NCBI RefSeq assembly: GCF_031461075.1 | Contig: NZ_JAVKPK010000023.1 | Coordinates: 1-52,984 of the forward strand | Reading direction: 5' to 3' | Source: Methanosarcina baikalica | GTDB taxonomy: Archaea; Halobacteriota; Methanosarcinia; Methanosarcinales; Methanosarcinaceae | Length of the DNA: 52,984 bases | Position numbers and translations under genes: made by a program | Notes under the pieces: generated by a model | What the model saw: only the letters and a program-made list of their open reading frames with translations | The model's database searches: none | What the model was told of the DNA's origin: nothing | Shown: positions 43,640-52,231 of the stretch, piece after piece | How positions within the stretch are numbered: the stretch's first letter is position 1 | Layout: each line of letters begins with the position of its first letter

Positions 43640-45087
43640 GTGCGGATCTGGAAACCTGGAACCAAAACCCTCGGAACCGAAGTCCTGAAAAAACGAAGGT
43701 TCTGATTCTGGGCGGAACCGGAGAAATGGGACAGTGGTTCACCCGTTTTTTCAAAGAAAGAGGTTACGAAGTTACAGTCTGGGGAAAAGGGGGAAAAACG
43801 GAAATTGCCAGAAAACTGGAAGTTCCTTTTGCCTCGGATCTTGAAACAGCTGTTCTGGAAAGTGATATAGTAATAGTCTCTGTACCCATCAATGTAACTG
43901 AAGAGACTATTGCAGAAATTGCCCCAAAAATGAAAGCTGGAAGCCTTCTTATGGACTTTACTTCTATCAAAGTAAAGCCTGTTGAAGCCATGAGCAAATT
44001 CGCCCCTTCAGATGTGGACATTCTGGGTACTCATCCAATGTTCGGCCCCACAATTCGCACTATTAGAGGGCAGACTGTGATTCTTGTCCCTGTAAAGGGG
44101 CGCTCGGAAAAATGGTTCCCGGTAATAAGAGAACTCTTTGAGGAAAGCGGAGCCCATGTTGAAATTACCACTGCAGCAGAACATGATAGTCTTGTCTCGG
44201 TTGTGCAGGGACTTACTCATTTTGCTTATATTAGCATAGGGACTACCATTGACAGGCTAGACTTTGATGTAAAGAAATCCAGAAAATTCGTAAGCCCCGT
44301 TTACGACATAATGCTGGATTTCGTAGGCAGGATTCTCGGCCAGAATCCTTATCTGTATGCCCTTATTCAGATGGAAAACCCTGGCATCCTGGAGGTTCAT
44401 AAGGCATTTATAAGGGAATGTGAAGAACTCTCAAGTCTTGTGCAGGCTCATGACGAAGAAGGTTTTGTAAGAAAAATGAAGGCTGCTGCTCGACAATACG
44501 GAGATACCGCTCATGCCCTGCGCAAATCGGACAAACTGATAAATTCCAGAATAGCCGAATACGAAACTATCCTGAATTCTGTTGGAAAAGTCTGTGGCTT
44601 TTCTCATTTTTATTCCGGAAAAATCCATGTAGGTACTCTGGAAAAAGTGGGCCCTGATGAAATAGCTCTTACAAAACTGGTCTCAAAAGGTACTGGCCCT
44701 GCTATAAAAAACAAACTTATAAAACTCAAGCTTGAAAACCTTCGCCTCCTTTCAGAGCAAGAACTGAGAGAATGGAGAAAAGAAAACCTTGAACATTCTA
44801 CCAGGGACGTTTCAGTCTTTATTCCTGAGGGCGCTGACCCTAGAATAATTCTCAATGCTATAGATACAAACAAACAGCTTGCAGCCTGCGAAATCAGTGA
44901 TATCTACAGAGGATTTAACTGTGTAGAAACCCAAAAAGAAAGAAAAGGAATTAGAAGGCTTGGCGTTACTTATAGGATAATTATTTTTGGGGATTGTGAT
45001 GCAGATTCTGTCGAAATCGGAGTTACAGCTCTTCTTTGCGGTCTCGGATGTCGGATAAGAGGGAAAAATCCGAGACTGAAGGAATAG
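43636..45087 (+). CDS. tyrA: Prephenate dehydrogenase with C-terminal extension
   Basis: TyrA oxidises prephenate to 4-hydroxyphenylpyruvate for tyrosine. The N-terminal Rossmann loop GGTGEMGQWF (residues 26-35) and ILGTHPMFGP, the His-containing motif, are clear. At 483 residues it is longer than the core enzyme: about 190 residues after the dehydrogenase end with an ACT- or regulatory-like segment (YRIIIFGDCDADSVEIGVTALLCGLG), found in other archaeal TyrAs, which could sense tyrosine. The start is TTG 43636 with GGAGG ten bases upstream, overlapping the aroE stop. It closes the operon. Confidence 0.92.
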   Translation: MSADLETWNQNPRNRSPEKTKVLILGGTGEMGQWFTRFFKERGYEVTVWGKGGKTEIARKLEVPFASDLETAVLESDIVIVSVPINVTEETIAEIAPKMKAGSLLMDFTSIKVKPVEAMSKFAPSDVDILGTHPMFGPTIRTIRGQTVILVPVKGRSEKWFPVIRELFEESGAHVEITTAAEHDSLVSVVQGLTHFAYISIGTTIDRLDFDVKKSRKFVSPVYDIMLDFVGRILGQNPYLYALIQMENPGILEVHKAFIRECEELSSLVQAHDEEGFVRKMKAAARQYGDTAHALRKSDKLINSRIAEYETILNSVGKVCGFSHFYSGKIHVGTLEKVGPDEIALTKLVSKGTGPAIKNKLIKLKLENLRLLSEQELREWRKENLEHSTRDVSVFIPEGADPRIILNAIDTNKQLAACEISDIYRGFNCVETQKERKGIRRLGVTYRIIIFGDCDADSVEIGVTALLCGLGCRIRGKNPRLKE

Positions 45088-45158
45088 AAAGAATCTTACT
45101 CCAGAGATCTGTATAAATAAGAAGAGAAAGTGATATAAACAATAAAAAAAAAGATAGT

Positions 45159-46700
45159 ATGATGTCCGAAGTTAGATGGAAAATTTCTCTTTTATTTGTC
45201 CTCATCATTCTTTCCATATTTTTTTCACTTTTATCAAATAGTGATAGGTTTATTGAGATCAGTCGAAATGAAACGTACACCCAAACAAAAACTGGAGTTT
45301 CAAGCGAAAGTCTGATCATAAATCTCACAAACAAGCTGGAGACCGGCGACCCTGAAACGAGATTAAACGCCGCAGCCGAACTTGGGAAATTTGGAGAGCC
45401 TGCAGCCAATTCTCTTGTTGAAAAAATCGAGTCAAACGCTTCGAACTTGGAGAAAACAAATAGTTACATACTTCTTGCACTTCTTGAAACCGGGGATAGC
45501 AGAGCAGAGAATATCCTTTCCGGAAACTTTGGAAAAAAGGAGGCATCAAATAAGGCTGCAAACGAGAGTACAACCGAAGAATGGAAACTAGACGTCTCAG
45601 ATGATATTTTGCAGGCTTTAGAAGCAAAAGATAAAACAATGAGAAAAAATCTTGCAGATTCTCTTAATATGGAATACAAAGAAAAAACAGATTCTCTTGA
45701 AGCAGCCCTTACAGCAGAAGAACAGAACTCCAGTATCTATGATTCCATTGTATTTTCACAATTTGGACCTGAAGAGCCAGGAAGCGAAACCGAAAAGCTT
45801 CTTAAAGCTCTTAAAAGCGAAAGTGGAAGCGCGAGGATTACAGCTATAATGGCTCTTGGAGAGAGAAAGGAAAAGGCAGCAGTAGATCCTCTGATAGGGA
45901 TTTTGACCCGGGATTATCCTCCGGTACAAAGCAGTGCAGCCTTTGCACTTGGAGAAATTGGAGATGAAAGGGCAGTAGAAATCCTGCTGAAACAAATGAA
46001 AGACGGTGAGAGCGATACCGTCAGGATCAATTCTGCCATTGCCATTGGGAAAATAGGAAAAGAAACAGCCGTAAAACCTCTTATTGATAGACTGCGAGAC
46101 AATAAAGCCGGTATGAGGAGTAGCGCAGCCCTGTGGTTAGGAAAACTAAGAAATGAAACGGCAGTAGAGCCCCTGATAGAAGTCCTGAACAGCGGGAAAC
46201 TTTCCGGAGAAAGAGCAAAAGATTCCATAAACACAAATGAAGACCTCCGAAAAAGCGTTGTTCTTGCCCTTGGAGAAATCAGAAGCACTGAAGCAACTGA
46301 GACTTTAACCGGTGTACTGACCGATAATGGGGAAAAAGTTTCTGTCAGGATAGCTGCAGCGTTAGCCCTGGGAAAAATAGGAGATCCCGAAGCATTAGAA
46401 ACTCTCAAGAAAGTATTTGACGACACGAGCGTAGATGTAAATATAAGAAAGGAAGCTTTTCTTGCACTTGGCAAAACCAAAAATCAGGATTCTGCAGGAA
46501 TTCTTGTAGCAAAACTGGGAGATAAAGAATTTGGAGCTAGTGCCAGAAAAGGACTTATAGATATGGGAGAACCTGCAATTGATCCTCTTATAGAAAATCT
46601 GAAGACTAAAGATAAAAAACTCAAGGATGAAACAGCCTTAATTCTTATTGAAATAGGAGACCCGAGAGCAGTTAAGCCTCTTATCCTGGCGTATCAGTAA
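45159..46700 (+). CDS. Membrane-anchored HEAT-repeat protein (PBS lyase-like repeats)
   Basis: The 513-residue protein starts with a membrane anchor (residues about 8-27, ISLLFVLIILSIFFSLLS) and then carries many HEAT-like repeats such as AAVDPLIGILTRD, AVKPLIDRLRDNKAGMRSSAALWLGKL, AVEPLIEVLNSG and ETLTGVLTD. Such solenoids bind proteins; the partner is unknown. The helical domain would lie outside the cell if the anchor is a signal sequence, or inside if it is not; either is possible. It is 71 bp after tyrA with a hairpin terminator behind it, so it could be on the same transcript although its role is unrelated to aromatic synthesis. Confidence 0.85.
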   Translation: MMSEVRWKISLLFVLIILSIFFSLLSNSDRFIEISRNETYTQTKTGVSSESLIINLTNKLETGDPETRLNAAAELGKFGEPAANSLVEKIESNASNLEKTNSYILLALLETGDSRAENILSGNFGKKEASNKAANESTTEEWKLDVSDDILQALEAKDKTMRKNLADSLNMEYKEKTDSLEAALTAEEQNSSIYDSIVFSQFGPEEPGSETEKLLKALKSESGSARITAIMALGERKEKAAVDPLIGILTRDYPPVQSSAAFALGEIGDERAVEILLKQMKDGESDTVRINSAIAIGKIGKETAVKPLIDRLRDNKAGMRSSAALWLGKLRNETAVEPLIEVLNSGKLSGERAKDSINTNEDLRKSVVLALGEIRSTEATETLTGVLTDNGEKVSVRIAAALALGKIGDPEALETLKKVFDDTSVDVNIRKEAFLALGKTKNQDSAGILVAKLGDKEFGASARKGLIDMGEPAIDPLIENLKTKDKKLKDETALILIEIGDPRAVKPLILAYQ

Positions 46701-46722
46701 TTCAAAAAAGAGATTTTAAAAA

Positions 46723-46750
46723 GCGGCTGAAGAAGCCGCATTCTTTTTTA
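46723..46750 (+). terminator. Hairpin terminator after the HEAT-repeat gene
   Basis: GCGGCT (46723-46728) pairs with AGCCGC (46734-46739) around a five-base loop, followed by ATTCTTTTTTA. Strong stem with T run; closes the operon on the + strand. Confidence 0.75.
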
Positions 46751-46816
46751 CCGGATTTACTCAGATGTTTTCTATTTCTATCCATATTTTTGGGAAAAAA
46801 GTTTCAGAAGGAAACT

Positions 46817-47485
46817 TTAAACTAGACGGATAAGATCTTCCAGTGCAGCTCTGGGGTTCGCAGCTTTCACGATTCCAGATGCCAGAAGCACGCCTTGAGA
46901 GCCAAGGTCGAGAGCTGCCCTGAGGTCTTCACCTTTAGAGATCCCGGCTCCACAGAGCACTTTTACTCCGGGATTGATTTTTGCAACTGCCTCAACCGAG
47001 TCGCTAACGACTTCCGGATCGGCCTTTGAGACAGGAATTCCGCTGCCTATAAGCTCCGGAGGCTCGATTGCAACATAATCTGGACCGAGAGCCGCGGCTG
47101 CTACTGTCGTTGGAACATTGTTAGTACAAATGACTGTCCTGAGCCCGAGTTCTTTTGCAGCCTTCAGCGACGCTTCGATCTCTGCAAGGGTAAGGCGCCT
47201 TTCAGAGTGGTTAATCAGAGTCCCGACAGCTCCTGCTTCTTTTATGCATTTTCCGAAAATATGGCCTGTAAAGCTTCCTGCCCCTATCCCGTCCAGATGT
47301 TGGGAAAATATTGGAAGTTCAACTTCCAAGGCTACCCTGTAAATATCCGGAATTTGGGGAGCTACTGCAATCTCAATGCCTGATTCTTCGGACACAGCTC
47401 TGCAGGCTTTTGCAATTTCAACTGCTCCCTGACCTGTGCCCTGTAAATAAGTCTTGTAATTCAGTAAAATTAATGGCAAAACCAA
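46817..47485 (-). CDS. tpiA: Triosephosphate isomerase
   Basis: TIM interconverts dihydroxyacetone phosphate and glyceraldehyde 3-phosphate. The short archaeal form (222 residues) begins MVLPLILLNYKTYLQG at TTG 47485. The ribosome site AGGAGGGG (47491-47498), five bases upstream, decides this start; the frame is open to 47593 but the added N terminus is Lys- and Phe-rich and unlike TIM. Active-site residues are Lys11 (NYKTY), His in LINHSERR and Glu in VAIEPPELIGSG, with GAGISKGED as the phosphate loop. It is co-oriented with fae-hps, 160 bp downstream of it. Confidence 0.95.
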   Translation of the reverse strand: MVLPLILLNYKTYLQGTGQGAVEIAKACRAVSEESGIEIAVAPQIPDIYRVALEVELPIFSQHLDGIGAGSFTGHIFGKCIKEAGAVGTLINHSERRLTLAEIEASLKAAKELGLRTVICTNNVPTTVAAAALGPDYVAIEPPELIGSGIPVSKADPEVVSDSVEAVAKINPGVKVLCGAGISKGEDLRAALDLGSQGVLLASGIVKAANPRAALEDLIRLV

Positions 47486-47645
47486 GAAATCCCCTCCTGA
47501 AAAATAAAAAGAAAATGAAAAAGCGTATTTCAACGCTTTCTTTAGTATAGGTTTCTGCCAAAAATGCTGCATGACTTTGTTCTTCAACAGCATTTTTCCG
47601 GCAATTTTCTATAAGGAATTTTCTATAAGAAATTCATAAACTTGA

Positions 47646-48824
47646 TCAGAAGTCAGTCATGATCCTGAACTGATCAATTTCCGGTTTGTTAAGGCTGTTG
47701 ATGAACTGCTCGGCAACTTCTCTGACATCTTTTGCATTGGTGATCGCACGTCCGACTACAAGGATGTCAGCATCCTGGCTCAGAGCCAAAGGTACTTTGT
47801 CTAGACGGACTCCGCCTGCAACAGCAATCAGAGCCTTTGGAGCAACCTTCTTGATCTCGGCGATATCGCCCCAGGCATGTTCAGTGCTTTCGATGTCAAT
47901 TCCACGGTGGAGTTCAATGACATCAGGCATGACCTTGAGCTGCTTTAAGACAGAAATCGGGTCGTTCTGGTTGAGAGTGTCCATTACCGCATAGATACCT
48001 GTCTTATGAGCTTCCTCAATGAGCTTGTCAATAGTGCTGATCGGGGCAAGGGCGGAGACCACGACTGCATCGCCTGCAGCGTCTGCAACCATTCTTGCTT
48101 CAAGGTTTCCGGTATCCAGAGTCTTTAAGTCAGCCACGATAAAGGCATCGGGTCTAACCTGTCGAATCTTCGAGATGACATCCATACCATAGCGTTTAAT
48201 AAGGGGTGTGCCTGCCTCGATGATGACGTGATCGCTTTTAGGAATCTGGGAAATAGCAGACATCACAAATTCGAGGTTCGGATTGTCAAAAGCAATCTGC
48301 AGGTATGGTGGATCCCAGAGCCTTGTGACCTTGAACCCCATGATGGCATGAGTGGATTTGTTACTCTCTGCAAGCACAGTGTTAATATCCGGGAAGCCTG
48401 CAAGAGCCCGCTTGATTGCGAGTTTTGTGGCTCCGTAGTTGTACCTGTAAATTTTACTGTAGTCCTGTGCATCAGGGTGGATAAAGACGCTGGCTACAAT
48501 AACAAGGTCTTCAGCCTGATCCTTTGAGATTACACCTTCTTCGACAGAATCCGCTACTGCCTTTGCAACTGCTGCTTGGGCAGGTCCGAAAATTTTTGCT
48601 GCCTGCTCCATATTTTTTACCGTAACCTTCGGGATGATAAGGGTTGAAGGTTTAGGCGGCAGGTTTGGCCTGATAACGGACAGAAGTGGGGTATGTCCGG
48701 CTGAGAGCTGAGTGAAGCCATTTGCAAAAGCCTGCCCTACGGGACCTCCTTTGTCTCCTATCATCAAATCCACATGGGCAAGTTCTGAGCCCTGCCCCAT
48801 TAACGCTTCTCCTATTTGAAACAT
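47646..48824 (-). CDS. fae-hps: Bifunctional Fae-Hps (formaldehyde-activating enzyme / 3-hexulose-6-phosphate synthase)
   Basis: This fusion joins formaldehyde-activating enzyme (N-terminal about 165 residues, catalytic His17 in LAHVDLMIGDKGGPVG) to 3-hexulose-6-phosphate synthase (from about residue 175, with IVADLKTLDTGN and the C-terminal VAGGVRL). In archaea it releases formaldehyde while making ribulose 5-phosphate and passes the formaldehyde to tetrahydrosarcinapterin. The start is ATG 48824, preceded by GAGG; an upstream ATG-like frame to 48854 is not Fae-like. The 392-residue size is that of other Methanosarcina copies. Confidence 0.95.
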   Translation of the reverse strand: MFQIGEALMGQGSELAHVDLMIGDKGGPVGQAFANGFTQLSAGHTPLLSVIRPNLPPKPSTLIIPKVTVKNMEQAAKIFGPAQAAVAKAVADSVEEGVISKDQAEDLVIVASVFIHPDAQDYSKIYRYNYGATKLAIKRALAGFPDINTVLAESNKSTHAIMGFKVTRLWDPPYLQIAFDNPNLEFVMSAISQIPKSDHVIIEAGTPLIKRYGMDVISKIRQVRPDAFIVADLKTLDTGNLEARMVADAAGDAVVVSALAPISTIDKLIEEAHKTGIYAVMDTLNQNDPISVLKQLKVMPDVIELHRGIDIESTEHAWGDIAEIKKVAPKALIAVAGGVRLDKVPLALSQDADILVVGRAITNAKDVREVAEQFINSLNKPEIDQFRIMTDF

Positions 48825-49054
48825 ATTTGACCTCGTAAATGTGATAAATGTCATATCCGGAATATTGATAACCGTGCAGGTAACGTAATATTTGAAATTG
48901 ATTTGCCATCAAATTGAGGATAGGCATAACCCTTTTGCCTGCTAAATGCCAGCTTTATATATATAATCTCGTATCGTCCCGAAGGTTTTTTCGAGCCCTG
49001 ATAGAGCCTCATAATTCCGATTTTGGAATTTTTGGGGCTACTGGAAACTCCCTA

Positions 49055-49669
49055 TTAAAGGAGAATTTTAGGACACATATCGTTCAGGACACAGACTCCA
49101 CACCTGGGAGAAATAGGCCGACAGACATTTTGTCCTAGTTTTACAAGCAAGAGATTTATATGTTTCCAGTATCTCTGCGGAAAGATCTTTTTTAGTTCAT
49201 TTTCAGTTTTCTCAGGGACTTTCGTCTTTACCAGCCCGAGCCTGTTGGAAATCCTGTGAACATGAGTATCCACTGCCAGGGCATCCTTAAGGAAAGCATG
49301 AGCAAGCACACAGTTAGCTGTTTTCCGGCCGACTCCAGGCAATTCAAGGAGAGTTTCCATATCATCAGGAACCCTGCCATCGTGTTTCTCCAGAAGGATT
49401 CTGGAAATTTCTTTTATTCTTCCTGTTTTGACCCTGTAAAAACCTACATCTCTTATAAGAGCTTCAATCTCTACAACGTCGGCCTCTGCCATTTCTTCAG
49501 CCGTTGAAAATTTCTCAAAAAGCTTTTTTGCTGAAGGGTAAGTTACATTATCCCGGGTTCTATGGGACATCACTGTGGAAATTAGTACAAAAAAAGGATC
49601 TTGAAAGCCATCTGGATAATCTTCTGGATAAAGCTCAGAAAGTCTCCGCATGAGTTCATCGATATCCAT
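49055..49669 (-). CDS. nth: Endonuclease III (base-excision repair glycosylase)
   Basis: Nth cuts oxidised pyrimidines from DNA and nicks the backbone. The 204 residues contain the helix-hairpin-helix LELPGVGRKTANCVL with the catalytic Lys, the Asp motif AVDTHVHRISNRLG, and a C-terminal [4Fe-4S] loop CRPISPRCGVCVLNDMC with C-x6-C-x2-C-x5-C spacing. No ribosome site precedes ATG 49669, so the message may be leaderless. It lies about 100 bp before the tRNA-Cys group, but in the same orientation. Confidence 0.95.
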   Translation of the reverse strand: MDIDELMRRLSELYPEDYPDGFQDPFFVLISTVMSHRTRDNVTYPSAKKLFEKFSTAEEMAEADVVEIEALIRDVGFYRVKTGRIKEISRILLEKHDGRVPDDMETLLELPGVGRKTANCVLAHAFLKDALAVDTHVHRISNRLGLVKTKVPEKTENELKKIFPQRYWKHINLLLVKLGQNVCRPISPRCGVCVLNDMCPKILL

Positions 49670-49770
49670 GGCCGGAAATTAGTCTTCTCTACTATAAAAG
49701 TTAAGACCTTAGAACCATGAAAAAAATTAAGATAAGGAACGAATTAGGAAATTATTTAAAATTTTAAGGA

Positions 49771-49842
49771 AGCCAAGATCCGGATTTGAACCAGGAGTAA
49801 ATCGCTCTGCAGGCGATTGCGTAACCACTCCGCCACCTTGGC
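49771..49842 (-). tRNA. tRNA-Cys (GCA), copy 1
   Basis: 72 nt with acceptor GCCAAGG/TCTTGGC (one G:U), discriminator U73, anticodon loop CTGCAGA (anticodon GCA) and T loop GGTTCAAATCC. It differs from the other two in several stem positions, so it is the divergent copy. Confidence 0.93.
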
Positions 49843-50153
49843 AGTCTGTGTATTGTAAGAAAGTACGTTTTAATATATAAATATTTAGATTGATAGAGTG
49901 TTTAAATGAAAACCCTGCTTCGGATTCGAACCTGAATGAAATTGTACTTGAGTTTCGCTTCGGGATTACAGGAAATCAGAAATTTCCTTGGAGTTGTGAT
50001 AATCGCAATATCACAGGTCTGTTTCACTCGCTCTGCTCGCTAAAGCAGACAAAACGAAAAAAGATAGATAATCTAATAAAAAAGTTGTGGCAAAAGAAGA
50101 ATAAAAGAACAAAAAGTTTATGTAAAAGAGAATGAAAAATTATTTAAAAGAAA
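49843..50153. other. Gap between tRNA-Cys copies with a tRNA T-arm relic
   Basis: The stretch at about 49914-49936 (CGGATTCGAACCTGAATG) closely matches the T-arm region of the neighbouring tRNA-Cys genes (minus strand), but the remainder of a cloverleaf is missing. It looks like the trace of a lost fourth copy. Otherwise no gene is seen. Confidence 0.45.
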
Positions 50154-50225
50154 AGCCAAGATCCGGATTCGAACCGGAATGGTATCGCTCTGCAGGCGAT
50201 TGCGTAGCCGCTCCGCCATCTTGGC
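50154..50225 (-). tRNA. tRNA-Cys (GCA), copy 2
   Basis: 72 nt with acceptor GCCAAGA/TCTTGGC, U73, anticodon loop CTGCAGA (GCA) and T loop GGTTCGAATCC. Identical to copy 3, including about a dozen bases of 3' flank on the minus strand. Confidence 0.95.
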
Positions 50226-50291
50226 AGCGTGTATATTCAAATGTAGTTTTTGACGAGAGTAATTTCAGATTGTTTGAGTATTTAAAAGAAA

Positions 50292-50363
50292 AGCCAAGAT
50301 CCGGATTCGAACCGGAATGGTATCGCTCTGCAGGCGATTGCGTAGCCGCTCCGCCATCTTGGC
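50292..50363 (-). tRNA. tRNA-Cys (GCA), copy 3
   Basis: Identical to copy 2 and 138 bp from it. The shared 3' flank tatttaaaagaaaa shows a recent duplication of the tRNA with its trailer. Confidence 0.95.
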
Positions 50364-50506
50364 ACTTTTGATCACGCCTTAGTCGTGTAGATCAATTAAA
50401 GGGATTTCTAATATATAAATATTTAGCTTGAGGCAATCGATTCTAAAGAATTTAAGTTATGGTTGGTAAAAAATAAAAAACAGTCTCCAAGAAGGAGATG
50501 ATTAAA

Positions 50507-51067
50507 TTAAAAGGGAAAAATCCTGGAAGATGCAAATAACCCTGCCAGAACTGCTATAATTATGGCAAGTAAGAAGACCAGAATAATAGGCAGGAGTACG
50601 GCTATTGCTGATTTCCCCATACTTACATTATGCACAAACATACCGCCTACGATATAAAGATATATTTCATAAAGCCCGAAAATCCAGCCTATAATAGGAA
50701 TCCAGTAGATCACCATTACGGCATTTGCGTAAGATATGAATCTTACAGTGCCTTCATAAGTTCCAGTACCTCCAAGAATTTTATAAATAACATAAATTAT
50801 TGCAGCTCCAATTAAGATAGAAATTATACCTGCAATAGGGGCCATAATTACGGTCATAAGTGCAGTGGAAAAGCTGAATCCTCCACCACCCATACCATAC
50901 ATACCTCCCATCATTTCACGGTTAAAAAGTGCAGCTAAAAGCCCATATATAAGAGAGCTGATTGCTGCAAAAGTGAGTGGCTCAACGTATCCTCCGGTTG
51001 TTGGCATTTTTCTGTAAAAATCAGAAGGTCTTTGAATAACTTCTTTCCAGGTTTCGATGTAATCCAT
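50507..51067 (-). CDS. Yip1-domain membrane protein
   Basis: The 186-residue protein opens with MDYIETWKEVIQRPSDFYRKMP, a typical prelude of the Yip1 family, and has five hydrophobic segments, including a glycine-rich loop (GGMYGMGGGGFSF) and the sequence AVMVIYWIPIIGWIFGLYE. Yip1-type proteins are common in Methanosarcina; their function in archaea is unknown. GGGAT is a likely ribosome site before ATG 51067. It stands alone. Confidence 0.8.
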   Translation of the reverse strand: MDYIETWKEVIQRPSDFYRKMPTTGGYVEPLTFAAISSLIYGLLAALFNREMMGGMYGMGGGGFSFSTALMTVIMAPIAGIISILIGAAIIYVIYKILGGTGTYEGTVRFISYANAVMVIYWIPIIGWIFGLYEIYLYIVGGMFVHNVSMGKSAIAVLLPIILVFLLAIIIAVLAGLFASSRIFPF

Positions 51068-51228
51068 AGTTATCCCAACAAAAAATATGTGTGAGTTCTA
51101 TTTAAAGATATATCAAAAAGAAGAGTCCGGATTTAGATTTAACCGGACAATTCTGCCTACAAAAACTCGATGAATAGGAAAAATAAAATCTACTTGAATT
51201 CTCCGGATATAAAAACAGACCGAAGATA

Positions 51229-51612
51229 TCACTCATCGGAGAAGTCATCGCCAGCCTGTCTGCACTGCTGCTCATTTATTGTTCCACAATTCAACAAATT
51301 AAGTGCTTCAAATATACCTTCCCCTACACTTATGCCTTTTAGAGCGCATTTCTTCATTAAAAGGTAGTAAAGGTCTTCATTTTCGCTTTTAATAAAGTCG
51401 CACATTTCAGAAATAAATTCATCTGTAAAAAATACCTCTTTTTTGTTAACCCAACTATCAACTGACTCAATCAAATATTGACGCATAGATTTATTCTTTT
51501 CAATATCTCTTAGACTCATAAAAGCACATTCATCTACGCTTAGGACCCACTTACCAAATTTATACTTAAAAATATCTCCATCGTCTACGTCGACTTTTTT
51601 TTCGCCTTCCAT
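51229..51612 (-). CDS. Orphan acidic protein, unknown function
   Basis: A 127-residue soluble, acidic protein with VDECAFMSLRDIEKNKSMRQ, a C-terminal GISVGEGIFEALNLLNCGTINEQQ region and four Cys that do not form a clear metal motif. GGAGG lies seven bases before ATG 51612, supporting that it is translated. I recognise no family. It is isolated between Yip1 and a relic-rich stretch. Confidence 0.6.
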   Translation of the reverse strand: MEGEKKVDVDDGDIFKYKFGKWVLSVDECAFMSLRDIEKNKSMRQYLIESVDSWVNKKEVFFTDEFISEMCDFIKSENEDLYYLLMKKCALKGISVGEGIFEALNLLNCGTINEQQCRQAGDDFSDE

Positions 51613-51941
51613 AAAAATTCCTCCATAATAATTAAAGGCTTCATTATATTTAACAGTTTTAGACGATTTTTACAATATTAAAGAATCGTCAAAATTTAAC
51701 ATTGATTCCACAGGTAGTTGACTGTCATCAATCAAAAACCCAAAAAAGATTAAAAAATATATAAAAGTCTCTAAAAATAAAAATTCAGGCACGTTACGAC
51801 CAGCTGCATAGAAAGAACGAGCAGATCGATCTCCGTGGTCAAGAAAATTGAAATGTAACCTTCTATAGGATTTTTTGCAGATCAAGAATACCCTACTTAT
51901 ATTAACAGATTCGTTATTTATATTTAGGTTGTATTATATAA
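51613..51941. other. Intergenic stretch with a possible minus-strand coding fragment
   Basis: Within 51750-51885 the minus strand reads DHGDRSARSFYAAGRNVPEF in an open frame that is too short and unsupported to call a gene. It may be debris of a mobile element next to the fragment at 51942-52163. Confidence 0.3.
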
Positions 51942-52163
51942 GATGCATTACATAATACTTCTGGGGAAACTAGGTCCAAAACCCAAGTTAATAACGTTGC
52001 TTGCCCAAATGAAAATTGTAAACAATATAATTACCGGCAAAGGTGTAATGTTAAAGATGAAAAGAAGAGTAAATTCAAAAAACGTCTGAAAGAGAGCGGA
52101 GAATCAGTTGCTCAAAACATCACATTGACTAATAACAATTTCGAGAGTCAATCAAATATGTAG
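51942..52163 (+). pseudogene. Transposase-like zinc-motif fragment
   Basis: This frame, open from a TAA to a TAG at 52161, reads VACPNENCKQYNYRQRCNV followed by a Lys-rich tail. The CPNENC motif and its context look like the N-terminal zinc ribbon of insertion-sequence transposases of Methanosarcina. There is no ATG before the motif and no downstream catalytic part, so it is at best a remnant. Confidence 0.35.
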
Positions 52164-52231
52164 AAATTTACTAGAAAGTACAAATTATAAACAGTGAAAA
52201 CTATAATTTCTTTTGCATAGGGGGTTTATGC

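Noticed and set aside
50132..50371. + strand open frame with repeated KPRSGFEPEWYRSAGDC
   Set aside because: The repeat comes from the two identical tRNA-Cys genes read antisense, not from a protein.
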